Source: JBMYZL01 sp965661765 (GTDB taxonomy: Bacteria > Bacteroidota > Bacteroidia > Flavobacteriales_D > Sanyastnellaceae). Taken from it: a stretch of DNA of 64,000 bases. A program made the position numbers and the translations under genes. The stretch is taken from NCBI GenBank assembly GCA_965661765.1, contig CBFIFE010000008.1, positions 10,052 to 74,051 of the forward strand. Direction: 5' to 3'. Under the pieces are notes generated by a model, which saw only the letters and a program-made list of their open reading frames with translations, was not told the DNA's origin and did not search any database. The stretch's first letter is position 1, and every line of letters begins with the position of its first letter. Shown here piece after piece: positions 25,342 through 34,017 of the stretch.

Positions 25342-26502
25342 CTACTTCAAGTGGAAAGGGCATTCCAGGGGATGAACCGAAGGTTGTGCATCCATTTCAC
25401 CTGGGCCGATTTGGTAAAAAAAGTTGGTGTGTTGGGCGACTTCGTTGGTGTAAGTCCTGTGGAACTGTGGGGTTTGGGGCGAAGTCATCGGTGGATTGAG
25501 CCAAACCCAGTCGCCCGTCACTTCACGGCCCGCTCCGGCCTCGGCAAGACAGAACTTTTCGAAAGCTTCACCCAGTCCGTGGTGATCGCCCAAGGTCACC
25601 CCGGCTTCGTCGAAACTGTGCAGGACAGCGCGGTTGAGTTCGACCATGGCCCGGTCTCGCCACAGCGTACGATCCGATGATGTGTCCAGGCCCAGTGCTT
25701 TCGCCACGGCAGGCAGCAGGTTGTACCGATCGCGGTCGGCGAGGTTGCGGGCGCCGATTTCAGTGCCCATATAATACCCATTGAAGGGGGCGCAAGGGTA
25801 CACAATGCCCCCAATTTTCAGGGCCAATTCCGACAACAAGGGAATGGCGTACCACTTCCAACCCGCTTCAGCAATTGCCGGGCATTCCGGGTGGCTGATG
25901 GCGACCTCTCGGAGCAACTCAGGGCGCTCGGCAAAGACATCCCTCGGCGGCAACGCTTGGCCATTCCAGTGCATGGACCAGGGCAGTGCGGTGAAATGAG
26001 TTTGGGTTTTAGGTTGCCAGCCCTCGGAGCGCATCTGCGCGGTGAAAGCAACGGAAGCGGGGTCACCGGTGCCATCGGCCCATCCTGCGTAACGGATGAG
26101 TTGGTGGTTCGCCAGCCTGACCTTGTCGGGCACACCGGGTCGGCGTGGGGCAAAAACAGTGATGAAACTCCGGATTTTTCCGCCGTTGAATGCCGCCGAA
26201 ATGTGTTCGGTCAAGGCCGAGAGGACGTCATCGGGGTGATCCACGGTTCGGGCATCGCGCACTTGAAGCGATCGCCAAACATGCCGTCCCACACAACGGT
26301 TGCTGTTTCGCCAGGCCAGTTTTGCCCCGTATGTCAGTTCTTCGGAGGTGTGGGTGTAAGTGCCCGTTGCTTTGATTTCTGATTCCACTTCGCGGAGTCG
26401 GGCGTCCAAGTTGGAAGCATTCGACAGGGGAGAGGCGCCACGCGGGTCTTCGGCCCAGGTTTGGAAAAACAAACGGGCATCGTTCAGAAGTACGCTATCC
26501 AT
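25342..26502 (-). CDS. nos: Nitric oxide synthase oxygenase
   Basis: Bacterial NOS converts L-arginine to citrulline and nitric oxide using haem and a pterin, with electrons from generic reductases. The 386-residue chain (start ATG 26502; an upstream TTG is less likely) has the haem-thiolate motif AWRNSNRCVGR (Cys70). The substrate block is WKWYAIPLLSELALKIGG then YPCAPFNGYYMGTEIGARN, with the Arg-binding Glu at about 248. The pterin/haem region HHGLGEAFEKFC and WVWLNPPMTSPQTPQFHRTY is also present. There is no fused reductase domain. The gene stands between an esterase (convergent) and a large T9SS gene, with no arginine or pterin genes nearby. Confidence 0.95.
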   Translation of the reverse strand: MDSVLLNDARLFFQTWAEDPRGASPLSNASNLDARLREVESEIKATGTYTHTSEELTYGAKLAWRNSNRCVGRHVWRSLQVRDARTVDHPDDVLSALTEHISAAFNGGKIRSFITVFAPRRPGVPDKVRLANHQLIRYAGWADGTGDPASVAFTAQMRSEGWQPKTQTHFTALPWSMHWNGQALPPRDVFAERPELLREVAISHPECPAIAEAGWKWYAIPLLSELALKIGGIVYPCAPFNGYYMGTEIGARNLADRDRYNLLPAVAKALGLDTSSDRTLWRDRAMVELNRAVLHSFDEAGVTLGDHHGLGEAFEKFCLAEAGAGREVTGDWVWLNPPMTSPQTPQFHRTYTNEVAQHTNFFYQIGPGEMDAQPSVHPLECPFHLK

Positions 26503-26536
26503 GAAGCCCAAATTACGTCAACGCATTGCGTGTTCG

Positions 26537-29500
26537 TCAACGGGTCAATACGACAGCTCCCGTTTTCTCCATTCGCCGTCCGTCGAGGAGCCTCAGTTGA
26601 AGGGAGTAAGCGTAGACGCCATCTTCGGCGAAATGCGCGCCGCCACTGATGTCGCCCACCCAAGGTTCCCCAGGGACCGTGGATTCAAAAACAATGTGTC
26701 CCCATCGATCGAGGACCACACAGCGGTAATCCAAAACTTCTGATGCGGTGAATCCGAATGGGCGCACAATCCAGGCATCGTTCAATCCGTCGTTGTCAGG
26801 TGTGAATGCGCTCGGGGCAAAAAAGTCAACCGGCTCGACAAATGGAATGCTCCTGCAAGTGGTGGCCGAACAACCTGTGCTGTCTGTGACCGTGAGGCAA
26901 ACCGTGGCGGGTTCGACTGGCGCAAGGAGAAGGTTGATGTTTGCCGAGGGGGCGTCTTGGCCCATGCCGTCGTCCCCTTGAAAATGCCAATCCCAATCCA
27001 CCAAGGCTGAATCTGCCGCGTCATAGACGGAGGTGGCAACGATCCAGGGCGCAAAGCGAGAGGGGTCGGGCGGGCTGACTTGGAAACCCGACGAGGGCGA
27101 GGGTGCGCCACAAACGATCACCGCGTCGCTGGAAGCGGTGCATCCTGCCGAGGAGGTGACGGTTCGCGACAATTCCCCACAGCCAGCCTGGTACATGGTG
27201 AACACAGCGTTGTCCGAGGTGCCTTCGGTCGCGACACCGCCATTGGCATCCGTGAAACTCCAGAGGCTGCTGCCTTCACCAGCCACCGTTGCTGTGCCCT
27301 CCACCACAAAAGGCACACACCCGGACAAGGGTGTCGCGTCAAATCCTGGGTCAGGCAAGGGATGGACGGTCAGGGTCTGGGTTGTTGTCGAACCACAGAA
27401 ACCAGGCAAGGTGTGAGAAACCTCAAATTCGCCTGCGACAATCGGGTTGAAACCGCCGCTGGCTGAAACCCCAGGTCCTGAGAACTCACCTCCACCGGTA
27501 ACGGGCAGGAGGGCCACTGGCAACGCATTGATGCAGAAATCAGATGCAGGAGAAAAGCCAGACGACGGGTTCGCGGTGACTTCGAAGGTGGCGTTGGCTG
27601 TAGCCGGACAATCGCCGAAGGTGTCGTAGGCGATGTACCAGGTGCCTTCTCCCGCAACAGCGGGCAAAAATGCATCGCCATCGATACAACCTGCGCAGCC
27701 TGGGGCACTCCACTGGCCACCACCCAACGCTGCGACCAAATCCACCGAAGGGGTGCCCACACAAGCCGGTTCTGGCAGAACAATGCCGGGGTCGGGTGTC
27801 AACAAAATGTCAAAGCTCACTGTCATGCTGGCCGGGCAGACGCCGGTTCCGTTGTAGGTGACTTCCACCGGACCTTCCCCCGCAGCAGCGGGGTCGAAAA
27901 GCCCAGTGCTGGGGTTGATGCAAAACGTGCATGAAGCGTCCCAGTTTCCCGGTCCGATGTAGCTTGTGCTCAGCTCAAACGGATCGCCGAGGGTGCAGAG
28001 GAATTCGGGCACGCCCAGCACCAAGTCTTGCGGCTGTACCACGACCATCCACAACGAATCCGGCATGACCTCGCAACCATCGGCATCGCCTTGGAGCACC
28101 CACCAGCCCGCTTCGTTCAACCCCAAATCTTGCCAAGCATCTCCAGGTCCGATGCCCAAGTTGTTCCCTTCAATGTGCCAAAACAAGCCACCGCTGGCGA
28201 CGTTGCCCAGGGGCAAATCCACGGCGTCGCCCGCACACGCCGTGATCTCATCGGTGCCGAGGTCGATGGTCGCCGTGGGGACCACATTGATGCTGAGGAC
28301 TGCCGGGGATGATCCACAACCGTCTGTGTAGGCGGAGACGCTCCAGTCGCCATTGAACGCGGGGTCAGCCGACGGCCAGTCCAGGTCTTGCGACACTGTG
28401 GCATTGCCATTGGGGGCCATCCAAACGACCGAATCGGCGGTCGCAGGTGCGCCACTGCTGAGCACCACAGCCGCCCCTTCGCAAATCGGGGCGTCCACCG
28501 TCGGGGTCAAAGCAGGAGGTCCCGCGGCCACCTCCAGAATGAAGGTGTCGGGCTCGATTTCGCAGCCATCGGCCGTGACGCCACTCAAAATGTACATGCC
28601 AGCGTCGGCCGTGCTCACTGGGGCGAACGTCAAGGTGTCCGTCACGCTGTAGGGTGCGTCGTTGAAGGTCCAGTTGTAGGTGGCGTTGGGAATGGGCGCG
28701 GGCTGGATTTGGACTGATTCTCCAGCACATACATCGTCGTCGGAGATGGCCAAATCAAAAGTCGGCTTGGCGAAATCCGAGAAATACCCGAACCTCGCAT
28801 AGCTTCCACCTGTCCCCATCATCAGTCCCAAGTGGAAGGCGCCGGAAGGGTTGATGACCTGCGTGGCGGCCCCCGTTCCGACAAACCCGGGGTTGACGAG
28901 TTGCGCAAACAGCCAGTCCCCGCCTGTGGCAGGGACGACAGCAAAGTCTGCGGCCTGGAGCAAATTCGGGTTGCCGTTGATCGTGAAATCCCCTTCGGTG
29001 CCTGCCGGCGTCAGCACGTTCATGCGGAAGTTGTCCGTGGTGGACCGCACGAAGACGACCTCTCCCGACCCTGTGCATTCGAGCGCGGGCAGCAACCCGC
29101 CGCCCACCTCGCAGCCGAACCCCGTCACCTGAAAGATGAGAACGGGCTCGGTTGTGGCGATGTGCAATGTGGGGGTGGTCAATTGCAACGAAAGGGTTTC
29201 TCCTGCATTGAGGTTGCCCAGCAAGGGCGTGCCGTTTTGGGTGATGCCCGTTCCGTCCGTCGTGGCGAGAATGAAGATGCGCTCGTTGGTCGCCAACGCA
29301 CCCCGCTGCGCGATGAATTCCACCCCAGCTTCTGTGATGGGGGTGATTTGGTCGCCAATCAGGTCGAAGCAGAGTTGGTTGTTCGCGAACTGTTCCGCCG
29401 AATCATCGGCGATGGTGATGGCGATCGGTGCTGAACTGGTCACAGACGTCCCAGCCGGGTGCGCCGGTCCGGTGAGGCCAGCGGCGCGGCAGCCATAGGT

Positions 29501-30160
29501 TTGGCCTGCATTCAACACCACATCAAAAGCCACGCCGGCGGGATGCCCGATCAAATCTTCTGTCGGCACAATGGTCACCACGGTGTTGTCCTCCGTGGCC
29601 ACAATGTCGAAACTCGCGGGCGCCTCCGGGAAATGATTCGTGAGTTGCGTTTGAAAAGGCAGCAGAAATTCGGTGCCCAAGGCGTTGCTGCCCTTCAAGA
29701 CAAACAAATCTGCATTCAAATCGTTGTCAATTTCGTAATAGCAGGAGATGTCAGATGTGCTTGTGATGTGAATGCCTTTTTGCAATACCAAATTCGCCGG
29801 TCGGTTTTCCACGTCCTCCATGTAGGGGGTCATGTTCAAACTCACCGCCGCGTTTGCACCGATGTTCACCACCAGTGGCGCAAAGGCGGGGTTTGCGGGC
29901 ATCTCGAGGGTGACGGTGGCCGGGGCATCGCTCGTGCTGAACCGGAACATGATGGGTTCGTCCCCGTGGTTTGCCCACACTTCTGGCGCCACAAACCAAA
30001 ACTCAGTGTCAAGCTGCGCCCGCAATTCCCCCGAGACCCACCCGAGAAGCGACGCGCCAAGGCAAACGAGCCGCACCAGAAGGTGCCGTCGCGTCGCTCC
30101 GAGCGAGTTGTTGAAAACTCGGTTTTTTGTGACAAATGAGGTCAATATTTGGTCAAACAT
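26537..30160 (-). CDS. IgGFc-binding-like T9SS type B protein
   Basis: ATG 30160 (MFDQILTSFVTKNRVFNNSL) gives 1207 residues with a long signal region ending ELRAQ. Residues of about 35-430 match the IgGFc-binding N-terminal domain (LDTEFWFVAPEVWANHGDEP, SFDIVATEDNTVVTIVPTED, AFDVVLNAGQTYGCRAAG). A series of Ig/PKD/SprB-like modules follows (about 450-1110). The CHU_C gliding-associated T9SS type B domain closes the protein (about 1115-1207; FFAPSAFTPDNDGLNDAWIV, VVLDRWGHIVFEST). It is a surface-exposed adhesin candidate. Its start faces the WYL regulator gene only about 34 bases away. Confidence 0.88.
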   Translation of the reverse strand: MFDQILTSFVTKNRVFNNSLGATRRHLLVRLVCLGASLLGWVSGELRAQLDTEFWFVAPEVWANHGDEPIMFRFSTSDAPATVTLEMPANPAFAPLVVNIGANAAVSLNMTPYMEDVENRPANLVLQKGIHITSTSDISCYYEIDNDLNADLFVLKGSNALGTEFLLPFQTQLTNHFPEAPASFDIVATEDNTVVTIVPTEDLIGHPAGVAFDVVLNAGQTYGCRAAGLTGPAHPAGTSVTSSAPIAITIADDSAEQFANNQLCFDLIGDQITPITEAGVEFIAQRGALATNERIFILATTDGTGITQNGTPLLGNLNAGETLSLQLTTPTLHIATTEPVLIFQVTGFGCEVGGGLLPALECTGSGEVVFVRSTTDNFRMNVLTPAGTEGDFTINGNPNLLQAADFAVVPATGGDWLFAQLVNPGFVGTGAATQVINPSGAFHLGLMMGTGGSYARFGYFSDFAKPTFDLAISDDDVCAGESVQIQPAPIPNATYNWTFNDAPYSVTDTLTFAPVSTADAGMYILSGVTADGCEIEPDTFILEVAAGPPALTPTVDAPICEGAAVVLSSGAPATADSVVWMAPNGNATVSQDLDWPSADPAFNGDWSVSAYTDGCGSSPAVLSINVVPTATIDLGTDEITACAGDAVDLPLGNVASGGLFWHIEGNNLGIGPGDAWQDLGLNEAGWWVLQGDADGCEVMPDSLWMVVVQPQDLVLGVPEFLCTLGDPFELSTSYIGPGNWDASCTFCINPSTGLFDPAAAGEGPVEVTYNGTGVCPASMTVSFDILLTPDPGIVLPEPACVGTPSVDLVAALGGGQWSAPGCAGCIDGDAFLPAVAGEGTWYIAYDTFGDCPATANATFEVTANPSSGFSPASDFCINALPVALLPVTGGGEFSGPGVSASGGFNPIVAGEFEVSHTLPGFCGSTTTQTLTVHPLPDPGFDATPLSGCVPFVVEGTATVAGEGSSLWSFTDANGGVATEGTSDNAVFTMYQAGCGELSRTVTSSAGCTASSDAVIVCGAPSPSSGFQVSPPDPSRFAPWIVATSVYDAADSALVDWDWHFQGDDGMGQDAPSANINLLLAPVEPATVCLTVTDSTGCSATTCRSIPFVEPVDFFAPSAFTPDNDGLNDAWIVRPFGFTASEVLDYRCVVLDRWGHIVFESTVPGEPWVGDISGGAHFAEDGVYAYSLQLRLLDGRRMEKTGAVVLTR

Positions 30161-30193
30161 CAAAAAATGCTTTCGTTTGCGTTCCGTCAAGTC

Positions 30194-31111
30194 ATGGAGT
30201 TCAACCAAAACAGAATTCACAGGATATTCCAGCTCATCCGGCTGATGAAAGTCCCGCCCTTTCGGACGAAAGAACAACTCGGGGAGTCAGTGGGTTGCAC
30301 GGTTCGGTCCATTTACCGATATATTCACTTGCTGGAAGACCTTGGATTCGTTGTCAAGGATGACCTCGAAGGACGGCTGTGGTTGGAAGGAGGCGATGTG
30401 CACGGTGGTTTGACACCGAACGAAATTGAATTCGTTGTTCAAATTCTGACAGCCTCTGCCCCCAACCACGCCCTGGCGACAAGCATTGTTCGCAAGTTAA
30501 GCGCTGAAGAGCAAACCGACACCACGTCTGAGTCGATTGCGGAAGCCAGCCACATGCGTGTGTTGGAGCAATGCACAGCTGCGATCGAGAATCGCCTGCA
30601 ATTGGTCCTTGTGGGCTATGCATCTGCCCATTCCGGATCCATTCGGGACCGGTTGGTGGAGCCCGTGAGTTTCGTTCACAATTACCAGAGCTTGAGCGCT
30701 TTTGAAGTGATTTCAGGCCAAATGAAGCTCTTCAAACTCCACCGCGTCGCAGATGCTGTGATGACCACCCAGCCTTTCGAACACGAGAACGCCCACCTTC
30801 AAATGCAGACGGATTGTTTCGGGTTTGCTTGGCGAGCGGATCAGCCCGCCCGGTTCATTGAGATGCACCTTTCCCTGCGCGCAGGGCTCGTGCTTCAAGA
30901 GGAACATCCACGAACCAAGGACTACATTTCGCCATCCTCAGATGCGGAGGGGTTCGACATTCGCGTGCCGGTCGCCGATTACCGCGCCCCGGGCCGATTT
31001 GTCAAGGGCTGGGGGGCAGCCGATGCCGTGGCCAGAGGCGATGAAGGATTCCTCGCTTTTTTGGCCTCAACCCCCGCTGACGACAGTCTCCCGACCGCCT
31101 TGGATTCTTGA
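30194..31111 (+). CDS. HTH/WYL-domain transcriptional regulator
   Basis: ATG 30194 (MEFNQNRIHRIFQLIRLMKV) gives 305 residues; an in-frame ATG at 30167 is an alternative. The N-terminus is a winged helix-turn-helix (RTKEQLGESVGCTVRSIYRY then IHLLEDLGF). A central region leads to a WYL-type ligand domain (about 140-290; LVEPVSFVHNYQSLSAFEVI and FKLHRVADAVMTTQPFEHE). WYL regulators often sense nucleic-acid or nucleotide ligands and control DNA-damage or defence genes. No such genes are adjacent, so the target may be the divergent T9SS gene (inference). Confidence 0.82.
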   Translation: MEFNQNRIHRIFQLIRLMKVPPFRTKEQLGESVGCTVRSIYRYIHLLEDLGFVVKDDLEGRLWLEGGDVHGGLTPNEIEFVVQILTASAPNHALATSIVRKLSAEEQTDTTSESIAEASHMRVLEQCTAAIENRLQLVLVGYASAHSGSIRDRLVEPVSFVHNYQSLSAFEVISGQMKLFKLHRVADAVMTTQPFEHENAHLQMQTDCFGFAWRADQPARFIEMHLSLRAGLVLQEEHPRTKDYISPSSDAEGFDIRVPVADYRAPGRFVKGWGAADAVARGDEGFLAFLASTPADDSLPTALDS

Positions 31112-31125
31112 GGTAGATTTGGCGC

Positions 31126-31893
31126 ATGACCCAGTCCGTTTTTTCCGCCTCGGCCCTTTTGTGGGCTGGCAGCCATTTGATGGGGTGCGCAACGGCCGAA
31201 GCCCCTCCGCCACCCTTGGCGTCTGAGGGGACAACACCTGCCCCTCACACCCCTGAATCTGCGTTGCCTCGCGACACCCTGTACGAGGGGATCGGCGTGG
31301 ACATTTCCCACCACCAAGACACAGTGGATTGGCCCCTCCTCGCCGGCGCGACGGATTTTGCCTTCGTTAAAGCCTCCGGTGGATTGGACTACACAGACCC
31401 GATGTTCCCCCACAACTGGCGGGCCTCCGCGGCATCTGGTCTGCCACGCGGTGCTTACCATTTCTTCTACACAAACGACGATCCCGTACAACAGGCCATC
31501 TGGTTCCTTTCCCACCTCTCCAGCGATGATTGGGGGGACCTGCCGCCCGTTTTGGACATCGAAAGCCACAGTTTGCAGTCCGATTTGACACCAGAAGATT
31601 TGGATGGCCAAATCCTGCGTTGGCTGCGCCGTGTCGAGGCAGTCACAGGTCAGCGGCCGATCATCTACACGGGGGCAAATTTTGCCGCCCAATACCTCAC
31701 CGATACATTGCTTCAGCGCTACCCGCTGTGGTTGGCGCAATATGAAGTGGACACCCCGCGTGTGCCGGAGATTTGGGCACAGAACGGTTGGACGTTTTGG
31801 CAGTTCTCTTCAAATGACTCCCTTCCTGGCGTCCGAACGCAGGTCGACCACAGCCGCTACCGGGCCAGCCCCACCTTGACCATCGTGCACTGA
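31126..31893 (+). CDS. GH25 lysozyme-like lipoprotein
   Basis: The 255-residue precursor has a lipobox (HLMG-C, Cys21), a Pro/Thr-rich linker (22-50) and a glycoside hydrolase family 25 domain (about 54-250). Conserved elements are GIGVDISHHQ, FAFVKASGGLDYTDPMFPHN, PRGAYHFF, the catalytic PVLDIES (Asp144 and Glu146), RPIIYTGANF and GWTFWQFSSND. GH25 enzymes cleave the beta-1,4 MurNAc-GlcNAc bond of peptidoglycan. Envelope remodelling or attack on competitors are both possible. The gene lies 14 bases after the WYL gene. The stop codon is created at the junction of a 14-base tandem repeat. Confidence 0.88.
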   Translation: MTQSVFSASALLWAGSHLMGCATAEAPPPPLASEGTTPAPHTPESALPRDTLYEGIGVDISHHQDTVDWPLLAGATDFAFVKASGGLDYTDPMFPHNWRASAASGLPRGAYHFFYTNDDPVQQAIWFLSHLSSDDWGDLPPVLDIESHSLQSDLTPEDLDGQILRWLRRVEAVTGQRPIIYTGANFAAQYLTDTLLQRYPLWLAQYEVDTPRVPEIWAQNGWTFWQFSSNDSLPGVRTQVDHSRYRASPTLTIVH

Positions 31894-31932
31894 CCCTCGC
31901 GCGCTGACCTTCGTGCCCTGACCCTCGCGCGC
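31877..31932. repeat. 14-base tandem repeat at the GH25 gene 3' end
   Basis: Four head-to-tail units: TGACCATCGTGCAC (31877-31890), TGACCCTCGCGCGC (31891-31904), TGACCTTCGTGCCC (31905-31918) and TGACCCTCGCGCGC (31919-31932). The first encodes the last GH25 residues and the TGA of the second is the stop codon. Confidence 0.85.
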
Positions 31933-31938
31933 CGCTCC

Positions 31939-32274
31939 CTACCCGTTCGCCATCAACTTCGATGCAATGATGAACCGGACGCCATGTGGGATCTCCAAGG
32001 AAAAAGACGAACCCCGTCCGGCCACCACGTCGAGGGTCAAGTGGGTGTGTTTCCAGTACTCGAATTGGTCTGAAGCCATGAAAAACGGCTGGCCATGAAC
32101 GTCACCGAGCTTGACGTCCGATTGCCCGATCCGGAACTCTCCCCGCGGGAAGCACATCGGCGCGGAGCCATCGCAACAACCACCTGACTGGTGAAACATC
32201 AGTGGTCCGTGCATATCGACCAGTTTGTCAATCAGCAAAGCTGCCGCGGGTGTGCATGTGACGCGTTCGATCAT
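31939..32274 (-). CDS. DUF779 protein
   Basis: The 111-residue protein (start ATG 32274, MIERVTCTPAAALLIDKLVD) matches DUF779. Its family-typical Cys-rich motif is FHQSGGCCDGSAPMCFPRGE, and FEYWKHTHLTLDVVAGRGSS follows. DUF779 genes are routinely found beside aldehyde dehydrogenase genes of the AldB/ExaC type, as here, but the biochemical role is unresolved. The Cys cluster suggests a metal or redox site. It is downstream of, and probably co-transcribed with, the aldehyde dehydrogenase gene. Confidence 0.88.
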   Translation of the reverse strand: MIERVTCTPAAALLIDKLVDMHGPLMFHQSGGCCDGSAPMCFPRGEFRIGQSDVKLGDVHGQPFFMASDQFEYWKHTHLTLDVVAGRGSSFSLEIPHGVRFIIASKLMANG

Positions 32275-32304
32275 CGGGAGGGAGGGTTGGGGAAGGGGGA
32301 GGGA

Positions 32305-32329
32305 GGTCGGCCCCGCGCAGGAGCCGACC
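32305..32329. other. Hairpin between aldehyde dehydrogenase and DUF779 genes
   Basis: GGTCGGC (32305-32311) pairs with GCCGACC (32323-32329) around an 11-base loop. It sits within the 85-base gap between the two minus-strand genes. It could tune relative expression or protect mRNA ends; no T run is present. Confidence 0.35.
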
Positions 32330-32359
32330 CTCTGTGAATCCATTGTTTTCAGCCGAAGC

Positions 32360-33895
32360 TCAAAAGAATCCGAGCTTTTGCTTGCTGTAAGAAATCAGCA
32401 TGTTCTTTGTCTGGCGGTAGTGGTTGAGCATCATTTTGTGGGTCTCCCGACCAAACCCAGATTTCTTGTATCCGCCAAATGGCGCATGCGCAGGGTATGC
32501 ATGGTAGCAGTTGACCCAAACCCGGCCCGCCTCAATCGCCCGCGGCATGGTGTACATCTCATGCGCGTCCCGCGTCCACAGGCCGGCGCCCAATCCGTAC
32601 ATCGTATCATTTGCGATGGCCAAGGCTTCTTCCTGGGTCTTGAAGGTGGTGACGCAGGTAACGGGACCGAAGATCTCTTCTTGGAAGACGCGCATCTTGT
32701 TGTGGCCCTTCAGAATCGTGGGTTCGATGTAATATCCGTTTTCCAAGCCGCTGTTCAGCCCTGCAGCTTGCCCACCGCACAACACCTCTGCACCCTCTTC
32801 TCGGCCGATGTTGATGTAATTGAGGATTTTTTCGAATTGGTCATTTGAAGCCTGCGCCCCCATCATGGTTTCCGCATCCATCGGGTGCCCCATTTTGATT
32901 GCATTTGTTCGCGCAATCACGCGTTCCATGAAGACGTCGTAAATGTCCTCATGAACCAAAATCCGCGAGGGGCACGTGCACACTTCCCCTTGGTTCAATG
33001 CAAACATGACGGCCCCTTCCACTGCCTTGTCGAAGAAATCGTCGTCCGCCGCCGCCACAGAAGGCATGAAGATGTTGGGCGATTTGCCGCCAAGCTCCAT
33101 GGTCACAGGGTTCAAATTCTCCGACGCGTACTGCATGATCAGCCGACCGGTTGTGGTCTCTCCTGTGAAGGCCACTTTCGCCACGCGGGGGTTTTGGGCC
33201 AGCGGCTTGCCAGCCTCCAGGCCAAACCCAGTCACCACATTCAACACGCCAGCAGGAATCAAATCCCCGATGAGCTCCAACAAGACCATGATGCTTGTGG
33301 GGGTCTGTTCGGCTGGTTTCACGACCGTGCAGCACCCTGCCGCGAGGGCTGGAGCAATCTTCCAAGTCGCCATGAGGAGCGGGAAATTCCACGGGATGAT
33401 TTGGCCTACCACGCCCAACGGTTCATGCAAATTGATGGACACAGTGGTCTCATCGTGCTCACTGATGCCGCCCTCTTCACCCCGAATCACCCCGGCGAAG
33501 TATCGGAAGTGGTCCACACACAATGGCAAATCCGCAACCGTCGTCTCGCGCAACGCCTTGCCATTGTCGGCCGTCTCGATCCGGGCCAGCATGTCCAAAT
33601 TCTCCTCGATGCGATCTGCAATTTTCAGCAACATGTTCGATCGCTCAACCACGCTCGTCTTGCTCCACCCTGGAAGGGCCTTGTGGGCGGCGTCGAGTGC
33701 AGCTTCGATGTCGGCGGCGTTTCCACGGGCGGCCTGTGTCCAAACCTGGCCATTGATGGGCGAAATGTTGTCGAAGTACTCGCCTGCGTTGGGGCTCACC
33801 CAGCGGCCACCGATGTAGTGGTCGTATCGGGATTTGACTTGGGGCAATTCGAACGCCACTTTTTCCGCATATGCGGTCGTTGTTTCTACTGACAT
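32360..33895 (-). CDS. NAD(P)-dependent aldehyde dehydrogenase, AldB/ExaC type
   Basis: The 511-residue enzyme oxidises aldehydes to carboxylates. Motifs in order: IIPWNFPLLMATWKIAPALA (substrate/cofactor region), FTGETTTGRLIM (NAD-binding GxTxxG), TMELGGKSPNIF (catalytic Glu), NQGEVCTCPSRILV (catalytic Cys region), and EEIFGPVTCV. Length and sequence resemble acetaldehyde dehydrogenases such as AldB/ExaC. It is preceded by a divergent AraC regulator and followed by DUF779. This arrangement suggests substrate-induced expression for alcohol or acetaldehyde oxidation (inference). Confidence 0.92.
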   Translation of the reverse strand: MSVETTTAYAEKVAFELPQVKSRYDHYIGGRWVSPNAGEYFDNISPINGQVWTQAARGNAADIEAALDAAHKALPGWSKTSVVERSNMLLKIADRIEENLDMLARIETADNGKALRETTVADLPLCVDHFRYFAGVIRGEEGGISEHDETTVSINLHEPLGVVGQIIPWNFPLLMATWKIAPALAAGCCTVVKPAEQTPTSIMVLLELIGDLIPAGVLNVVTGFGLEAGKPLAQNPRVAKVAFTGETTTGRLIMQYASENLNPVTMELGGKSPNIFMPSVAAADDDFFDKAVEGAVMFALNQGEVCTCPSRILVHEDIYDVFMERVIARTNAIKMGHPMDAETMMGAQASNDQFEKILNYINIGREEGAEVLCGGQAAGLNSGLENGYYIEPTILKGHNKMRVFQEEIFGPVTCVTTFKTQEEALAIANDTMYGLGAGLWTRDAHEMYTMPRAIEAGRVWVNCYHAYPAHAPFGGYKKSGFGRETHKMMLNHYRQTKNMLISYSKQKLGFF

Positions 33896-33970
33896 GTTTC
33901 AGAGATTTTGTAGGTGTTTGACTCTTTTGGCCAAAGGAATCACAACCTTGTATCAAAAAATCGGCATTTT

Positions 33971-34011
33971 GTGCTTTGTCATGTGCACTTTGTGACTTTT
34001 CGTGTACTTTG
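33971..34011 (+). promoter_or_regulatory. Direct repeats upstream of the AraC-family gene
   Basis: GTGCACTTTG (33983-33992) and GTGTACTTTG (34002-34011) differ at one base and start 19 bases apart. A shorter GTGCTTTG lies at 33971-33978. AraC regulators usually bind direct repeats about two helical turns apart, so this may be an autoregulatory or divergent operator. The last copy also resembles a -7 element. Confidence 0.4.
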
Positions 34012-34017
34012 GACATC

